Shown piece after piece: positions 48,069 through 55,583 of a stretch of 57,623 bases of DNA. Within the stretch, counting starts at the first letter, position 1, and every line of letters starts with the position of its first letter. The notes beneath the pieces were generated by a model that saw only the letters and a list, made by a program, of their open reading frames with translations, searched no databases and was not told where the DNA came from. The position numbers and the translations under genes are program-made. This stretch comes from Oscillospiraceae bacterium (GTDB lineage: Bacteria; Bacillota_A; Clostridia; Oscillospirales; Oscillospiraceae), in NCBI GenBank assembly GCA_017537045.1, contig JAFYLN010000197.1, positions 1-57,623 on the forward strand, read 5' to 3'.

Positions 48069-48275
48069 TCAATTCAGATATTTTGCGTCGATAGCAAAAT
48101 CAAGGCCGATTTCCTTCAGATCGTAGCCAGCGCAAGCATCTCGGATGATGCTCAGGGATTCAGCATATGCAATCAGTTCGCCTTGTTCCACGAGATCTCG
48201 GTCTTCCTTTTCCAGAAGCTCATCAGCAGCCTCAACGATACCCTCAACAATTTCTTTCAGTGCATTCTTATTCAT
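48069..48275 (-). CDS. Hypothetical 68-residue acidic helical protein
   Basis: ATG 48275 with AAAGG upstream. Sequence (KEIVEGIVEAADELLEKEDR; IAYAESLSIIRDACAGYDLK) is helical and acidic. Position between MuF and large terminase is where a small terminase or head accessory could be, but no DNA-binding motif is seen. Confidence 0.55.
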   Translation of the reverse strand: MNKNALKEIVEGIVEAADELLEKEDRDLVEQGELIAYAESLSIIRDACAGYDLKEIGLDFAIDAKYLN

Positions 48276-48277
48276 AG

Positions 48278-49378
48278 TCAAAACCTTTCCTTGAATACAG
48301 CAAGCTCAATTTCTGCCTGCTCCGCATTTCTTCGCATGTCCTTTTCCCATTTCCGCAACAAGCCAGCCTTGTAACGCGGGTCTTTGGTCTCCCAATCAGT
48401 AATATACAGTTCAGGCGATCGGATTTTCTCAGCGTGTCGTTCCACCTGCGAAACCCGAGAAATAATTGACCTTTGTAGCTGCTTCTTACTCTTTCCCAAA
48501 GCATCTAAATAAACGCCTTCATGACTGTGACGTTTTCCCAGTCTTGCAGCCTTAACTACCTCAGACTGATCGATTGATACATGCTTCGCAATAATATCAG
48601 CTTGATCATTGGGTCTGAACGTGTCGATGTTGTCCAGCCCAATTTTTCTTCTCACTTCGATTGTATCACTTTCACCTGAAGCCGTCAATCTCTTTGAGTG
48701 AACGTTCTGATGCTTACCATCTGCTGGATCATACTCCACCAAGCATCGACAGTTCGCATGTCTTCGGTAAACATCTTTGGGAACATCGGGATAATCATAT
48801 TCACCATCCAAGGCACGACACCATTCACAGCATTTATGGCCTGAGCGACGAATGATTTTGGGACTCAATCCCGATTTGTAGTGAAAGTCCGCATTTCTTT
48901 GGACTGATTGATCAACAATACTCTGACTGAATGTATCAAACGCGGTAATCAGCGTGCTTGAAACATCGTCGTATTTCTTTGCATTTGATACCAGATCGAC
49001 CAGCCCATCAATACGGTCCTGTTCTAGAATCAAATCCTGTGCATCAATTCCTATATTGGCTTTCTGGTTCAGTTTCCACTGGACCATTTTGGTATAGGCC
49101 GCCACCAGAGTATAGTTTTCATCAAGCGTCGCAGGAATCAATCGTTGTGCAATGTTGTAGTACATTCTCCCATCCGGGAGTGCAGCTGATGTAACATGCT
49201 TCTCATAAGATCTGCCAATCAAACGAGAAACCTCGAGGGCATATTCCTGAGCTTCAGCGTATGTTGCCGTTCCCTGTTTTACTTTTTCCAGAAGTTTCTG
49301 TATCTTCAAGCTTTTGCTATAAGCTTTCTGAAATTCCGTTTTGACGTCCTCTATCAGCTGGGGAGCAATATCTTCCAT
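48278..49378 (-). CDS. Minor head protein, MuF family
   Basis: The protein has 366 residues. The MuF-type signature is GHKCCEWCRALDG followed by RRHANCRCLVEY (about 187-222), with cysteines and histidine likely binding metal. A helical C-terminal extension follows. A few copies sit at the portal inside the head and may be injected. Adjacent to the portal gene, as usual. Confidence 0.85.
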   Translation of the reverse strand: MEDIAPQLIEDVKTEFQKAYSKSLKIQKLLEKVKQGTATYAEAQEYALEVSRLIGRSYEKHVTSAALPDGRMYYNIAQRLIPATLDENYTLVAAYTKMVQWKLNQKANIGIDAQDLILEQDRIDGLVDLVSNAKKYDDVSSTLITAFDTFSQSIVDQSVQRNADFHYKSGLSPKIIRRSGHKCCEWCRALDGEYDYPDVPKDVYRRHANCRCLVEYDPADGKHQNVHSKRLTASGESDTIEVRRKIGLDNIDTFRPNDQADIIAKHVSIDQSEVVKAARLGKRHSHEGVYLDALGKSKKQLQRSIISRVSQVERHAEKIRSPELYITDWETKDPRYKAGLLRKWEKDMRRNAEQAEIELAVFKERF

Positions 49379-49388
49379 GGGCTGCTCC

Positions 49389-50612
49389 TTATGTGTTCGG
49401 GTCGATGCCCGTCATATCCCGCAGATTGTCAGGACCAAAATAACCGGGTACCGCCTGATTGATTTTGCTGATGCCGTCACCAATGCCGGAGAGCATGGCG
49501 GCATCAGGCTCGAACACCGGCTCCCATACAGCCTTCGACAGATAGAACTGCTGACGCTTGTAAGAATACTGATCCCTGACACATGCAGCAAGATACCCCA
49601 CATTCAGGAAACCACTACTGAAGCACTTCTGCGCCTTCCTCGCAGCAAGACGCAAATTCTCATGGCTCGCCTTGATTGCATCAGCGCTTGACGGGTTATC
49701 TGTGACAAATCCCAGATCATCCAGCGTCAGGCCGGTTTCACCGGCAAACAGTGACGCAAACGTACGCAGTTGCTCTGTATAGGGACTCATGCTCTGCTGC
49801 GTAAACTGGCCCAGCTTTGGTGCGTCGCCCTCGTCATCCTTGGTTAACCTCAGAAACGAAGACATAAAAGCTTTCATATCGTCCATTTCTTCGGCATCCT
49901 GCGCAAGCCCAGTCACGTACTTCTGCGGGAAGCTGTAAAACTCTGCACTCACTTCTGATCGCAGGAGGGTTCGCAACGCACCTTGCATCAGATTCATGCA
50001 AGCGCGGGAGATTCTGGAATGGCCAAAGGGACGCATAGCATCCGGCCGGTAAATGATCGGCACCAACAGTGGATACGGTGCATCGTGGGTATCCACACGA
50101 ACAAGCCGGTTCTGCTGGTAGAATTCCGTCCGATACGGCAGGAAGTAAGCATCCATCTCAACATTGTTGTTTTTATCGCGGCTGATCACAGCATAGCCTT
50201 CTTTCAGCATTCCCGTAATCGGATCTGCATCACCTGTAGCATTACTTCCATCAATGACCTGCAGACGTGGATAACCCTCTTCGTCCTCGGATATGTAAAC
50301 AAAGCAGCAAGAGCCGATCAGCGCAGAGAGAATCGCACTGTCCGGCAAAATATCGCCGTTGTTCATGGCAAAAATGGTATTCAGGTCGAAGTTGTCATTC
50401 TTGAACTCCCGGAACGAAAGCCGGTCCGCCAGTGAGTCCACTGCCTTGCCGCACCAACCCAGTGTTTCAGCCATCCACATGAACTCCGAGGGGATCAATG
50501 TACGCAGGTATTTGACGCCATTTTTCATGTCATAATACCTGTATCGAAGCAAAACACGGGTGCGTTTCAGCGCCAAGTGGTTCTTCAGATATTCCCTGCC
50601 TTTGTATGCCAC
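49389..50612 (-). CDS. Portal protein (SPP1 gp6-like)
   Basis: The protein has 407 residues. The GTG at 50612 is preferred (GGAGG 8 bp upstream). Typical elements are WCGKAVDSLADRLSFREF, YPLLVPIIYRPDAMRPFGHS and SRISRACMNLMQGALRTLLR, and FASLFAGETGLTLDDLGF with KASHENLRLAARKAQK. Twelve copies form the DNA entry ring. Confidence 0.85.
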   Translation of the reverse strand: MAYKGREYLKNHLALKRTRVLLRYRYYDMKNGVKYLRTLIPSEFMWMAETLGWCGKAVDSLADRLSFREFKNDNFDLNTIFAMNNGDILPDSAILSALIGSCCFVYISEDEEGYPRLQVIDGSNATGDADPITGMLKEGYAVISRDKNNNVEMDAYFLPYRTEFYQQNRLVRVDTHDAPYPLLVPIIYRPDAMRPFGHSRISRACMNLMQGALRTLLRSEVSAEFYSFPQKYVTGLAQDAEEMDDMKAFMSSFLRLTKDDEGDAPKLGQFTQQSMSPYTEQLRTFASLFAGETGLTLDDLGFVTDNPSSADAIKASHENLRLAARKAQKCFSSGFLNVGYLAACVRDQYSYKRQQFYLSKAVWEPVFEPDAAMLSGIGDGISKINQAVPGYFGPDNLRDMTGIDPNT

Positions 50613-50717
50613 ACATGGCACCTCCTTTTGTCTTTGAGTGGTGTACTTCTCCGCGAGAAATATTCCCAGTACGCCTGTGGAAGGTCGGAAGGCCCCCGGG
50701 GAGGGGGGTATAGCCCC
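50613..50717. other. Possible cos region between HNH and portal genes
   Basis: This short non-coding stretch holds a G/C-rich block (50691-50708) and hairpin GGGGG-TATAG-CCCCC (50704-50718). Phages with an HNH gene next to packaging genes usually have their cohesive-end site close by. No cut site can be read directly. Confidence 0.3.
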
Positions 50718-51071
50718 CTACTTTGACCTGTATGCTGCCCAATCACAAGACTGCGGCAAAATACGGTTGGAGAGGGTCTCGTCCTCTTCGGCCTTTCTGT
50801 GACGTCTCAGCAGTTTGTCCGACTTCTGACGGTTGCAAGTCCAATGTGCAAGCTGCAGATTTTCCCTGTCACTGGGGTGTCCTCCTTTTGTCACTGGAAT
50901 GATGTGGTCAATGCACGGTGACAAAGGGTGAGGATAGCGCAAGGATTTATCGACAGGCTTTCCGCAGATGCCGCAGATGTGCTGCGTTGCCATGATTTTC
51001 TTCTTGTTCCGATCATAGGCAAGGCGATGTGCGCCGTCTTTGTCTGGTCTGTTTCGCTTGGATACCTCCAC
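50718..51071 (-). CDS. HNH endonuclease
   Basis: The protein has 117 residues from GTG 51071. Zinc cysteines CGICGKPV and CNRQK, and the HNH core (CIDHIIPVTKGG, then ENLQLAHWTC) are present. Such small HNH proteins stimulate terminase cutting at cos. It is the first gene of the packaging/head module. Confidence 0.85.
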   Translation of the reverse strand: MEVSKRNRPDKDGAHRLAYDRNKKKIMATQHICGICGKPVDKSLRYPHPLSPCIDHIIPVTKGGHPSDRENLQLAHWTCNRQKSDKLLRRHRKAEEDETLSNRILPQSCDWAAYRSK

Positions 51072-51093
51072 TGTTCCTCACTTCCTCCTAGTT

Positions 51094-51113
51094 CATGCTA
51101 TTAAAATAGCATG
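51094..51113. terminator. Hairpin between late regulator and HNH gene
   Basis: CATGCTATT / AATAGCATG with a 2-base centre makes a perfect 20-bp palindrome. No long T run follows, so it may be an operator or attenuator at the late-operon start rather than a terminator. Confidence 0.45.
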
Positions 51114-51138
51114 TTTTAAGCGAGCACCCTGCCAACTT

Positions 51139-51627
51139 TCACACTAACTCCAGAAAAATTGCAATATCCAGAAGAAATTTATCACGTTCACGGTAGAAAC
51201 CACGTTCAGAGAACCCCTCCACATCCAGAACTTTGTATGGGTATTTCTTTCCGCTCTTGCAGTTCAGATAGATAGCATCAACAAGTTTCTTCCGCATTAG
51301 CTCTGATAGATCCCTGCGGACCCTCTTCGTTGCATACTCTACAGCACGCATTCGTTTCGTTTCTGGAAGATCTTCCAGACCCAAAACCTGTTCCGCGATA
51401 TTCTCTGTTGTACGTGATGCTGTGTGTGATCCTGAAATGTAAACGCCCTCATGTAGTTCCTCATTGTCTGGATCTTCTTTATCTCGAATCGTGATGATGT
51501 TATCAGATCTATTGGATATCAGTTCGGACCGGCGGAGCAAGTACTCCTGCCGGCGGCGGTGATAACCACATACGATTTGGATACAGACTTTCCGCACATC
51601 ATCTGGAAACTGCTTAGGTCGACTCAT
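51139..51627 (-). CDS. Late-gene regulator (ArpU/RinA-like)
   Basis: The protein has 162 residues from ATG 51627 (GGGAGGTGTG upstream). Sequence (EYATKRVRRDLSELMRKKLV, then CKSGKKYPYKVLDVEGFSER, GFYRERDKFLLDIAIFLEL) resembles sigma-region-4-like activators that switch on phage packaging and head genes. Its place just before the HNH/portal operon fits. Confidence 0.7.
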   Translation of the reverse strand: MSRPKQFPDDVRKVCIQIVCGYHRRRQEYLLRRSELISNRSDNIITIRDKEDPDNEELHEGVYISGSHTASRTTENIAEQVLGLEDLPETKRMRAVEYATKRVRRDLSELMRKKLVDAIYLNCKSGKKYPYKVLDVEGFSERGFYRERDKFLLDIAIFLELV

Positions 51628-51686
51628 ATCACACACCTCCCATGGTGGATTTGGTTCTAAAACTTTACACATTTACAAGGCTTAAG

Positions 51687-52475
51687 TTATCCGGTTTCAG
51701 GACCGGTCTGTTTTGCTTTGTTTCTTCGCTGTTGCTTTGGCGGGATGACCACATACTTAAAATACAGATAGCCGTACTTTGTTTTCTTGGTCTCTACCAG
51801 CTTGTATCCCTTCGGAGCAACAGGCGGACGCTTCTCAGAATAGCCGCCTGTAACGCGCACCTCTGTCGGCTCCTCTCGCTGCGGCTTTCTGGCATTCTTT
51901 GTCATAAACCACCGATGGCCGCCTTGCTCCGGAGTCCAATGCTCAAACATATAATTTGCCAGACCAGTAAAATCGGCACCGCAATCCTCATTGTCGTACC
52001 AGTTATGCTCCCGAAGCTCCACGATGCGCTTAACTTTCCCATACTTCCATTTTTGGGAAAGGAACGCCTCCGGAATCCCCTTAATAATCAGGTGGAAGTG
52101 GATGCGACTTGTGGACTTTCCCCGACCCATAACCGCACAGATCACAGCTTCTGGGTATTTTCTTTGCAGCACACGCACAAAGTTGCTTCGTATTCTGCGA
52201 GCATCGTCAAATGTATGTACTTCCCAGTCGGTATCGAATGTAGCAGTCAGATAGAGGTCGCCCGGGTCAAAGTTTTCATTGACCGCTCGCACAAACGTCC
52301 TTCTGGAGATTTCCTCCCGGTGTTTTTCGCGCTCTGATTCGTCCTTGAATCTCTTTCTTGGTGGTTTCTCTGGATCATAATCAACCACATTCCTCACGCC
52401 ATCGGGAACGTTATACACCAATTGCTCACAGATGCGACCCGAGAATATGCGTCGTTTCATCGTTTTGATGCCCAC
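51687..52475 (-). CDS. HUH-type replication-associated protein
   Basis: The protein has 262 residues from GTG 52475 (GGAGGTGG upstream). FDPGDLYLTATFD is a Rep motif-1-like strand, RIHFHLIIKG is the HxH metal motif (motif 2), and ADFTGLANYMFEHW carries a tyrosine in the motif-3 position. This is the layout of rolling-circle or transfer nucleases (Rep ORF2/G2P type). In a siphovirus it may nick an origin or process replication ends. Confidence 0.75.
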   Translation of the reverse strand: MGIKTMKRRIFSGRICEQLVYNVPDGVRNVVDYDPEKPPRKRFKDESEREKHREEISRRTFVRAVNENFDPGDLYLTATFDTDWEVHTFDDARRIRSNFVRVLQRKYPEAVICAVMGRGKSTSRIHFHLIIKGIPEAFLSQKWKYGKVKRIVELREHNWYDNEDCGADFTGLANYMFEHWTPEQGGHRWFMTKNARKPQREEPTEVRVTGGYSEKRPPVAPKGYKLVETKKTKYGYLYFKYVVIPPKQQRRNKAKQTGPETG

Positions 52476-52551
52476 ATAACCACCTCCATGTTGTCACAGG
52501 CTCCGGCATGGCAACGGCGAGCCGGTACCACGGCGCAAACTGCGAAATCTT

Positions 52552-52755
52552 TCACCAATCCTTGCAAACACTGCTTGGATGCAATTGCTCCAAAGGGAAG
52601 GACTCCCGGAAGTTTCCCCATACTCCCTTGAACTCCAGCACCGCAAATCGTCCCTGCGGATGCACATAGACAACCTTCCCCTTCATCGGGCTTCTGTGAT
52701 TTTTCTGGTCCGGAATTGCCGCAGCTGGAGTCACCCGGAACACAGTTCCAATCAT
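52552..52755 (-). CDS. Hypothetical 67-residue protein
   Basis: GGAGGTGACTTC precedes the ATG. Small beta-rich sequence (MIGTVFRVTPAAAI; GKVVYVHPQGRFAVLEFKG), perhaps an OB- or SH3-like barrel. Overlaps the upstream gene by 4 bp. Confidence 0.6.
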   Translation of the reverse strand: MIGTVFRVTPAAAIPDQKNHRSPMKGKVVYVHPQGRFAVLEFKGVWGNFRESFPLEQLHPSSVCKDW

Positions 52756-53189
52756 GAAGTCACCTCCAATTTGGCAACTGCATTCGCCGTCTCAAGCAGT
52801 GTAGAACGAATAATTCCACGGGTTCTATTCGCAGTATCCTGCAGCAATGCTATGACGGATTCTTTCATATCCATCTGCCCTAGGCGGAATGCTGCCTGTT
52901 TCTCTGTACTGATCAGCGCCGCCACATCGGCAGGCGGTGTGTGGTTAATCAGCGAAATTCCTGCTGCTTTCAAAATTGGATCCGCCAAAAGGATTTCTGC
53001 AAGTTCTATCGCCTCGCCTGCTTTAATCAACTTTTCCATATCGTCCTCCTGTTTTTCTCCCCATGAGCAGAATTCGTTCGGCTCAACTGTCCTATGTAGC
53101 CCCTTTGGTGTTGTGCACTTCAGCGTCCCATTGCTTGTGTTCCAGCTTGCCGATTGGCACTGGAAGCAATAAACCGGTAACTTTTCCAT
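52752..53189 (-). CDS. Hypothetical protein with N-terminal Cys motif
   Basis: The protein has 145 residues from ATG 53189. CFQCQSASW, a third cysteine (LKCTTPKG) and FCSWGEK make a zinc-ribbon-like N-terminus; the remainder is helical (GEAIELAEILLADPILKAAG; AFRLGQMDMKESVIALLQD). No known function. Confidence 0.6.
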   Translation of the reverse strand: MEKLPVYCFQCQSASWNTSNGTLKCTTPKGLHRTVEPNEFCSWGEKQEDDMEKLIKAGEAIELAEILLADPILKAAGISLINHTPPADVAALISTEKQAAFRLGQMDMKESVIALLQDTANRTRGIIRSTLLETANAVAKLEVTS

Positions 53190-53191
53190 AC

Positions 53192-53338
53192 TCACGCCTC
53201 CACCGGTTTGAGTCGATCCATGTCCATCCATTCCCAATGCTCGTCTTCCGTGCTGTCATTCCAAATCAGAAACCGTGTCCCACTGACCGCATATACCGTG
53301 TACACGTGGCCATTAAAAATACTTTTCACTTTGAACAT
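53192..53338 (-). CDS. Small 48-residue protein
   Basis: ATG at 53338 with GGAGG 8 bp upstream, overlapping the last base of the previous stop. Beta-rich, ending EHWEWMDMDRLKPVEA. It looks like a tiny single-barrel protein. Coding is supported by tight packing between neighbours. Confidence 0.55.
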   Translation of the reverse strand: MFKVKSIFNGHVYTVYAVSGTRFLIWNDSTEDEHWEWMDMDRLKPVEA

Positions 53339-53556
53339 TACAAAACCTCCACATATGCCATTCGGAGAATATCATCAATAGTGTTAATCTCCGAATCACC
53401 CGCATAGTCTCCGCCGTCAGTGTAATAGTTGTATGCGGTGTAAGGTTTTCTTGTTATACCCGTGTATTCCTCCAGCTTCTCAACAAACAGTTGGTCGTTT
53501 GTGGCATAGGCATCTATTATTTCGTCATATTGTGCTTTCGTAATTTTTGCCATCAT
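53338..53556 (-). CDS. Hypothetical 72-residue protein
   Basis: Starts MMAKITKAQYDEIIDAYATN. An N-terminal helix, then a tyrosine-rich loop (YTAYNYYTDGGDY) and a C-terminal helix. Overlaps the upstream gene by 4 bp. No known family. Confidence 0.55.
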   Translation of the reverse strand: MMAKITKAQYDEIIDAYATNDQLFVEKLEEYTGITRKPYTAYNYYTDGGDYAGDSEINTIDDILRMAYVEVL

Positions 53557-53978
53557 TCACCCTCCTTTTGCCTGTAAGGCTGCGGCAGGGACATCCATGC
53601 CACTGGTATCAGATCACCGTTGATATGGTGAATCGTAAATTCACCGTTTCTGGTGATTCCCTCGCGAACGAAACAGTTATCTGGGTACGGCTTGTCTGAT
53701 GTGGGATCCATCCACGTTACGAGTACCGGCTTCGACACCGTTCCAAGTCCCGGTACAACACTCTGCTGTTCTTCCGGCATACCTTCCGTCACAGGAATCC
53801 ACCGCTGTACCGTCACACCATTTGCAATCAGGTGGTTAGCCAAATTCTGAATAACACAATAACTCAGATTTGCCACTTCCCCACATTGACCGTACTTTCT
53901 GTCTGTGCAGCTTCCGAGAGATTCCCCCGGTCCATTGCAAGCACATGAGGAAATCAATTTAACTATCGTTTGTCTCAT
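53553..53978 (-). CDS. DUF551 protein
   Basis: The protein has 141 residues. The C-terminal half, from WIPVTEGMPEEQQSV through to VAWMSLPQPYRQ, is the DUF551 pattern common in phage accessory genes. The N-terminal half has several cysteines (SCACNGPGESLGSCTDRKYG), perhaps a metal knuckle. Function unknown. Confidence 0.75.
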   Translation of the reverse strand: MRQTIVKLISSCACNGPGESLGSCTDRKYGQCGEVANLSYCVIQNLANHLIANGVTVQRWIPVTEGMPEEQQSVVPGLGTVSKPVLVTWMDPTSDKPYPDNCFVREGITRNGEFTIHHINGDLIPVAWMSLPQPYRQKEGE

Positions 53979-54367
53979 TTGTTTTCCTCCCCCGGTGGTG
54001 TCCGGTGCTCACAATGATGCGCCGTGCATTTTGCGACCTTTCCGCCAATCTTCTCGGCAAGCTTCATGGGGCAGTTCTCACCGGTGCAGGCAAAAACATG
54101 GGAGAGTCTTTTCCGGCTGTCCGTTTCCGGCACCCAGCCAAGAACCTCCAACACCTCGTAAATGGTCTCATCCTCCGCATCCACCGCCACACCGGAGCAG
54201 ATCGCGTCGATCAGATTCAGCCATTTGATAAATCCCACGCCTGTCACTTCGCCGAGCTTGTGGGCAGCCGTCATGGGCTTATGTACCGGGGTATTCCGCT
54301 CATCCGCCCGCCACTCCCGTATGCCGTGGATTAGTTCATCCATCTCTTTCTTCGGAAATGTCTTCAT
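53975..54367 (-). CDS. Hypothetical protein with Cys/His end
   Basis: The protein has 130 residues. Helical start (FPKKEMDELIHGIREWRADE), a central GWVPETD, and a C-terminal cluster CTGENCP...CTAHHCEH that could bind zinc. Overlaps on both sides (ATGA). Unknown role. Confidence 0.55.
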   Translation of the reverse strand: MKTFPKKEMDELIHGIREWRADERNTPVHKPMTAAHKLGEVTGVGFIKWLNLIDAICSGVAVDAEDETIYEVLEVLGWVPETDSRKRLSHVFACTGENCPMKLAEKIGGKVAKCTAHHCEHRTPPGEENK

Positions 54368-54549
54368 TGTTTGCCTCCCTGTTTCTCAAGTTTCTCTGCC
54401 CGTGCACTGTACATATCTCCCTTATTTTTCAGTTCCAGTCCCCGGTCGATATGTTTAATCGCACGACCATACGCACGGTTTGCTCTGTCCCAGAGTACAG
54501 CCGTACGGAACAGTCGCCATAGCTTTACAATAGCTCCTATCAGCTCCAT
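54364..54549 (-). CDS. Small 61-residue helical protein
   Basis: ATG 54549 overlaps the stop of the DUF3102 gene (TAATG). The sequence has a short hydrophobic helix (MELIGAIVKLWRLFRTAVLW) and a basic helical tail with TPR-like look (AIKHIDRGLELKNKGDMYSA). A longer frame upstream is a shadow. Confidence 0.5.
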   Translation of the reverse strand: MELIGAIVKLWRLFRTAVLWDRANRAYGRAIKHIDRGLELKNKGDMYSARAEKLEKQGGKQ

Positions 54550-55583
54550 TAGGCCCACCCCTTGCGCAGCTCTTCGATCAGCGCCAGTGCGGCCTTCTTC
54601 ATGGAACCGGCCTTGGTCTCGTCTGTCAGCTTGGTCTTGGTGTACAGGCCCTTGATGCGGTTGTGATCCTCCTGCAGCTGCTCGCACAGAGTCAGGAACT
54701 TGGCAATGTCAGGATCTGAAAGCTTGGTGTTCTTCTCCATGGCGGCGAGCTTCGCTTCCAGCTCTTTGCTCTTATCCTCAGCTGCAGCCTTTTCCGCTAC
54801 AACGGTATCCAGCTGCTTGCGCAGATCTACGGTTGCCTTCCGCGCCGCCTCCTGCTCCGCTTCCAGACGGATCTGCTGCATCATGGCAGCCGGGATCTTG
54901 GGATTTGCCTGAAGCTGCTCTAACTGCTCCCGCACACGTTTCTCATTCTTCTGCGCTTCCTCCAGCTGCCTTTGGGCTTTCTCCGTTTCTTTTTCCTTCC
55001 GCCCTGCAAGCTTGCGCGCCTTCTCCAGTTCCTCTGTCAGTTCGAGCTGTGCATCCCGTGCCAACTGAGCCGCTTCCTGCTGGGCATGCTCCTGACGCTT
55101 CGCTTCACGCAGTTCCTCTTCCAGATCTGTCACGCGTTTCTCAGCAGCTTCTTTACCGCAGCGGACTTCTTCCAGCTCTTCGCGCACCGCCCGCTCCACA
55201 TCGCGGGTGGACATATTCTCCATATCGTGCTTTTCCACGAACTCCGCCCGGTCCTCCGGCGGCAAAGCAATCAGCGCCAGTGCCTGCGTATAGGTTAGAT
55301 TCCCAAACTGTTTGGAATTCTGCAGTGTGGAAAAGAAAGACTCCTGATTGTCGCCGTACTCGTTGTAAAGGCGCATCAGGTTGTTTGCCTGCGAGGTGGA
55401 GTATTCCACCCGCTCCTGTAAGTACTTGCCCCATTCGCCGTAGGGCACCATGCTCTTGGCTTCCACCAGCAGGCGGCCAATTTCGATCAGATCGCTCAGA
55501 AGCTGCCGCGCCGCCCGCCGCTGCACATATTTGATTTCCCCGGTAACGATCTCAATATCCCGGGCAGTAATGATTTCACTCAT
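54549..55583 (-). CDS. DUF3102 protein with long coiled coil
   Basis: The protein has 344 residues. The N-terminal domain (LLSDLIEIGRLLVEAKSMVP, YGEWGKYLQERVEYSTSQAN, NLMRLYNEYGDN) is DUF3102, linked to KorB/ParB-like proteins and conjugative elements. A coiled coil covers about 125-280. Together with the PcfJ gene it suggests exchange with integrative conjugative elements. Confidence 0.75.
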   Translation of the reverse strand: MSEIITARDIEIVTGEIKYVQRRAARQLLSDLIEIGRLLVEAKSMVPYGEWGKYLQERVEYSTSQANNLMRLYNEYGDNQESFFSTLQNSKQFGNLTYTQALALIALPPEDRAEFVEKHDMENMSTRDVERAVREELEEVRCGKEAAEKRVTDLEEELREAKRQEHAQQEAAQLARDAQLELTEELEKARKLAGRKEKETEKAQRQLEEAQKNEKRVREQLEQLQANPKIPAAMMQQIRLEAEQEAARKATVDLRKQLDTVVAEKAAAEDKSKELEAKLAAMEKNTKLSDPDIAKFLTLCEQLQEDHNRIKGLYTKTKLTDETKAGSMKKAALALIEELRKGWA

